This document shows, piece by piece, positions 4,840 through 7,672 of a DNA stretch of 7,672 bases (positions are counted from its first letter, which is position 1; each line of letters starts with the position of its first letter). Source of the stretch: Minisyncoccota bacterium (GTDB taxonomy: Bacteria; Patescibacteriota; Minisyncoccia; Phycocordibacterales; UBA2100); contig JAGOTU010000041.1 in NCBI GenBank assembly GCA_018061585.1, positions 1 through 7,672 of the forward strand. The letters run 5' to 3'. The notes under the pieces were generated by a model. The model worked only from the letters and a program-made list of their open reading frames with translations, was not told where the DNA came from and did no database searches. A program made the translations under genes and the position numbers.

Positions 4840-7672
4840 ATGTCACTCCGGCGATTCTATTGCGACCATTGGCCGCATGTCGAAAGCTGTTTCAACGTCG
4901 AGACCTCGCGCACGCTGAATTCCGAGGAGCTTGAGAAGCTTATCGGATTATTGAAGCCGATGCGGGGAGGCGTTCGTGATGTCTCGCGCATCCTTCCGCA
5001 CCGTGCTCTCGAGATCGGGCCGCGTATCACGTACGCGTCTCCGGCCTCAAGTAACATGGTGTCGGTCTGCCGCGCGATCGGACTCGAGGCGGTAACGCGC
5101 ATCGAGGAATCCCGTCGCTTCGACCTGGCGCAAACGACACGCGAGAAAATTCTTGCGAATCATCGCGACAAGATGACGCAGATGGTCTATGAGCACCCGC
5201 TCGAAACGTTCGATGTGCCGCATGTGCCGACACTCGTGCAAACGATCCCTGCCCTCGCGGAGGGGATCAGTGCACTCCAGGCGTTCGAGGCAATGCACAA
5301 GCTCGGTATCGATCCGGAGTACATGCAGTACTACTATCAGCTCGTGCTCAAGATGAGACGCGATTTTACGGATGTCGAACTGTTCCAGCTCGCGAATGCG
5401 AACTCGGATCACAGCCGGCATCTGTTCTGGCGCGCTCTCCTCCTGATCGACGGCGTTCCGATGCCGGCGAGTCTGATGGAGGTCGTGCAGCGTCCGTGGA
5501 AGAACAATCGCGGCAACTCACTTATCGCGTTCCGCGATAATGCAGGCTGTATCTTAGGTCACCGTGCGCGCGACATGAACTGGGAAATTCCCGGGGCTCC
5601 GTCGCGCTACGTCGATATCGATATCACGCTGCACATCATCTTTACGGCAGAGAGCCATAACTTTCCGACGCTTGTCGCTCCCTATCAGGGTGCGACGACA
5701 GGACCGGGGGGTCGCATCCGAGACAACAATGCGTTCGGTCGCGGTGCGCGCTTTAGTGCCGGTACTACCGGCTACTTTACGGGCAACCTCCATATTCCTG
5801 GTTACCAGATCCCGGGCGAGGTCGTGGGCGGCGATGTGAATCCTCGCTACACGACGCCACTCAAGTTTCTGGTAGACGGAAGTAACGGTGCGTCGGACTA
5901 TGCGAATCTGATCGGGGAACCGTTCCTTGTCGGATTTCGCCGGACCTTCGGACAGATGGTCGACGGTATGCGAGCAGAAGCCCGCAAGGGAGTGCTCTTT
6001 ACCGGCGGCGTCGGATTCACCGACTCGCGTCACGTCGAAAAAGAAGAGGCGCAGATCGGCTGGCTCGTTATAGGGCTCGGCGGACCGGCGTACCCCATCG
6101 GATTCGGCGGTGGCGCGGCATCGAGCGGAACTGCGGGTAGCGAAGAGGGCGACCTCAACGCGGTTCAGCGCGGGGATCCGAAGATGGAGAACGCGGTCAA
6201 TCGTGTGCTTCGTTCGTGTGTGTCACTTGGTGAATACAACATCATCAAGGTCATTCATGATCAGGGCGCCGGCGGACCGGCGAATGTGCTCACTGAGCTT
6301 GTCGAAAAGCTCGGCGCAAAACTGTATCTGAAGAATATCGTGATGGGCGACAAAACGATGTCGGCCGCACAAGTGTGGATCTGCGAATACCAGGAGCGCT
6401 ACGGCATCCTGATCGATCCTGCGGATCTTACGATACTGCAGATGTTCGCCGCGCGCGAAGGAGTGAACTGCGAAGTCGTGGGTGAAGTCACGGGAGACGG
6501 TCAGATCGAGGTCTATGATTCTGACACGACCACGTGCGTGAACCTGACGCTTCGCGACGTGCTCACCGATCTTCCGCGTCAGACGCGGGAACTCGTGCGG
6601 GTGAGGCGTGTGCTGCATCCGTTCGTGATCCCAAAGGACCTGGAGATCGATCAGGCGTTCGATCTTGTGTCCGCGCTTCCGAGCGTGGGCAGCAAGGCGG
6701 ACCTCGTGTATCAGATCGACGGAACGGTCGGCGGGCGTACGGTCATGGGCTCATGCCAGGGCCCGCTCTTTCTCCCGGTGGGAGACTGCGGTGTGGTCAA
6801 GAGCTCGCTCCAGAGCACGACAGGTGCGGCTACAGCGATCGGTGAGCAGCCAATTGTGGGGCTTATCGATGCAGGAGCCGGAGCGCGCATGTCGGTCGCC
6901 GAATCGCTCACAAATCTTGTGGGCGGTGCGGTATCCACGCTCGAGAACGTCAACTTTCAGGCGAACTGGATGTGGGCGGTCAAAGTACCGGGCGAAGGTG
7001 CGCGACTGTGGGATGCCGCGAATGCGTTCGCCGAATTCGCAGAAGCGATCGGCGTCCGGTCTGTAGGCGGCAAAGACTCATCGTCGATGTCGACCGAAGT
7101 ATCCGGCCAGCTCGCGGTAACGCCGGGGCAACTCGTTGCGAGCTCATTCTCGGATGTGCCGAACATCGAGAGCGTGGTGTCGCAGTACTTCAAGTCTGCG
7201 AACTCCGTGATCGGATACCTCGACCTCGGGCTGGGAAAGATGCGTATGGGCGGCTCCGCGCTTGCTCAGGCATTGAATCAGCTCGGCGACGAGTGTCCGG
7301 ATATCCAACCGTCGCACTTCAAGGATGCGTGGAACGCGATGCATTCATTGGTCGCGAACCGCACGATCACCAGCGTGCACGATGTGAGCGACGGCGGTCT
7401 GTACACGACCATCGTCGAGATGTGCCTCGCGGGCAACCGTGGTGCCGACATCTTTCTTCCGGAAGTTCATCCGATCCGATTTCTGTTCAATCAGGAGCTC
7501 GGCTGGGTAATGGAAATTCCGCAGAGGAATCTGCAGGCGGTACGTAAAGTAATGCGACCGTTCGGCAAGCACTTTCACGAACTCGGCGTGACCCAGGCGA
7601 AAGCCAAGGTCGCGTTCAAGGACCGCTCGGTGCGGATCATGGACGGCAAATTGATCCTGAGCGATGCGGTAC
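4840..7672 (+). CDS. purL: Phosphoribosylformylglycinamidine synthase, large single-chain type (3' truncated by window)
   Basis: FGAM synthase converts formylglycinamide ribonucleotide, ATP and glutamine to FGAM in the fourth step of de novo purine synthesis. The window holds 944 codons without a stop; large PurL proteins run to about 1300 residues, so the C-terminal class I glutaminase domain should lie beyond 7672. Visible landmarks: NSDHSRHLFW (188-197, the linker signature, usually NSEHCRH); TAESHNFPT (269-277) and the ATP-binding GPGGRIRDNNAFGRGA (288-303) of the first synthase half; HDQGAGGPANVLTEL (473-487); GAATAIGEQP (662-671); NWMWAVKVPGEG (709-720); GGKDSSSM (743-750); and HDVSDGGL (847-854) of the second half. 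ATG 4840 is the likely start: it is preceded 5 bases upstream by AAAGGGA, a moderate ribosome binding site, and the N-terminus aligns with the family's PurS-like domain. It is transcribed divergently from the 307-residue protein gene, and no other pur gene is in view. Confidence 0.95.
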   Translation, partial: MSLRRFYCDHWPHVESCFNVETSRTLNSEELEKLIGLLKPMRGGVRDVSRILPHRALEIGPRITYASPASSNMVSVCRAIGLEAVTRIEESRRFDLAQTTREKILANHRDKMTQMVYEHPLETFDVPHVPTLVQTIPALAEGISALQAFEAMHKLGIDPEYMQYYYQLVLKMRRDFTDVELFQLANANSDHSRHLFWRALLLIDGVPMPASLMEVVQRPWKNNRGNSLIAFRDNAGCILGHRARDMNWEIPGAPSRYVDIDITLHIIFTAESHNFPTLVAPYQGATTGPGGRIRDNNAFGRGARFSAGTTGYFTGNLHIPGYQIPGEVVGGDVNPRYTTPLKFLVDGSNGASDYANLIGEPFLVGFRRTFGQMVDGMRAEARKGVLFTGGVGFTDSRHVEKEEAQIGWLVIGLGGPAYPIGFGGGAASSGTAGSEEGDLNAVQRGDPKMENAVNRVLRSCVSLGEYNIIKVIHDQGAGGPANVLTELVEKLGAKLYLKNIVMGDKTMSAAQVWICEYQERYGILIDPADLTILQMFAAREGVNCEVVGEVTGDGQIEVYDSDTTTCVNLTLRDVLTDLPRQTRELVRVRRVLHPFVIPKDLEIDQAFDLVSALPSVGSKADLVYQIDGTVGGRTVMGSCQGPLFLPVGDCGVVKSSLQSTTGAATAIGEQPIVGLIDAGAGARMSVAESLTNLVGGAVSTLENVNFQANWMWAVKVPGEGARLWDAANAFAEFAEAIGVRSVGGKDSSSMSTEVSGQLAVTPGQLVASSFSDVPNIESVVSQYFKSANSVIGYLDLGLGKMRMGGSALAQALNQLGDECPDIQPSHFKDAWNAMHSLVANRTITSVHDVSDGGLYTTIVEMCLAGNRGADIFLPEVHPIRFLFNQELGWVMEIPQRNLQAVRKVMRPFGKHFHELGVTQAKAKVAFKDRSVRIMDGKLILSDAV

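Noticed and set aside
4857..7578. Several minus-strand open frames and extra plus-strand frames inside purL
   Set aside because: All lie within a continuous 944-codon purL reading frame that contains the family motifs throughout. None has its own ribosome binding site or recognisable product.

Overview
The window reads as an ordinary bacterial chromosome segment of moderately high GC, with short intergenic spaces, Shine-Dalgarno sites (an AAGGAGG at 3548-3554) and intrinsic terminators. TGA, TAA and TAG are all used as stops, so there is no sign of a reassigned UGA. My best guess at source is an uncultured member of the Patescibacteria/CPR (Parcubacteria-like). That guess rests on the small cytochrome b5 protein paired with a four-helix membrane protein, a NADAR-like mini-protein, and several orphan genes carrying their own promoters and terminators. 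It is an inference from gene style; no rRNA or marker gene other than purL is present.

Layout from left to right: (1) a gamma-glutamylcyclotransferase-like gene (3-611, +) whose upstream region is outside the window. (2) A two-gene operon (721-1803, +) for a membrane-anchored cytochrome b5-like haem protein with a long acidic and Pro/Ala-rich linker, then a four-helix membrane protein 6 bp downstream. (3) A 166-bp stretch with no supported gene, ending in a good sigma70-type promoter (1980-2008). (4) An unusual Ser/Tyr/Asn/Gly-rich, Cys-free protein (2051-2965, +). (5) A bidirectional terminator (3006-3033). (6) Two minus-strand genes, each with its own terminator: a NADAR/YbiA-like protein (3046-3540) and an unrecognised 307-residue protein (3685-4608). 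(7) A 231-bp divergent intergenic region with a perfect 16-bp palindrome. (8) A large, single-chain phosphoribosylformylglycinamidine synthase gene (purL, 4840 to the window end, +). Its N-terminal, linker and FGAM synthase domains are present, and its C-terminal glutaminase domain should lie beyond the window.

Only the cytochrome b5 and four-helix membrane genes look functionally coupled, probably in membrane electron transfer or haem handling. purL belongs to de novo purine synthesis and appears here without other pur genes. The rest look like independently transcribed single genes. The parts most worth a second look are the low-complexity protein behind its strong promoter, the NADAR-like protein, the b5/membrane pair and the palindrome upstream of purL. 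I see no mobile element, CRISPR array, tRNA or rRNA in this window.
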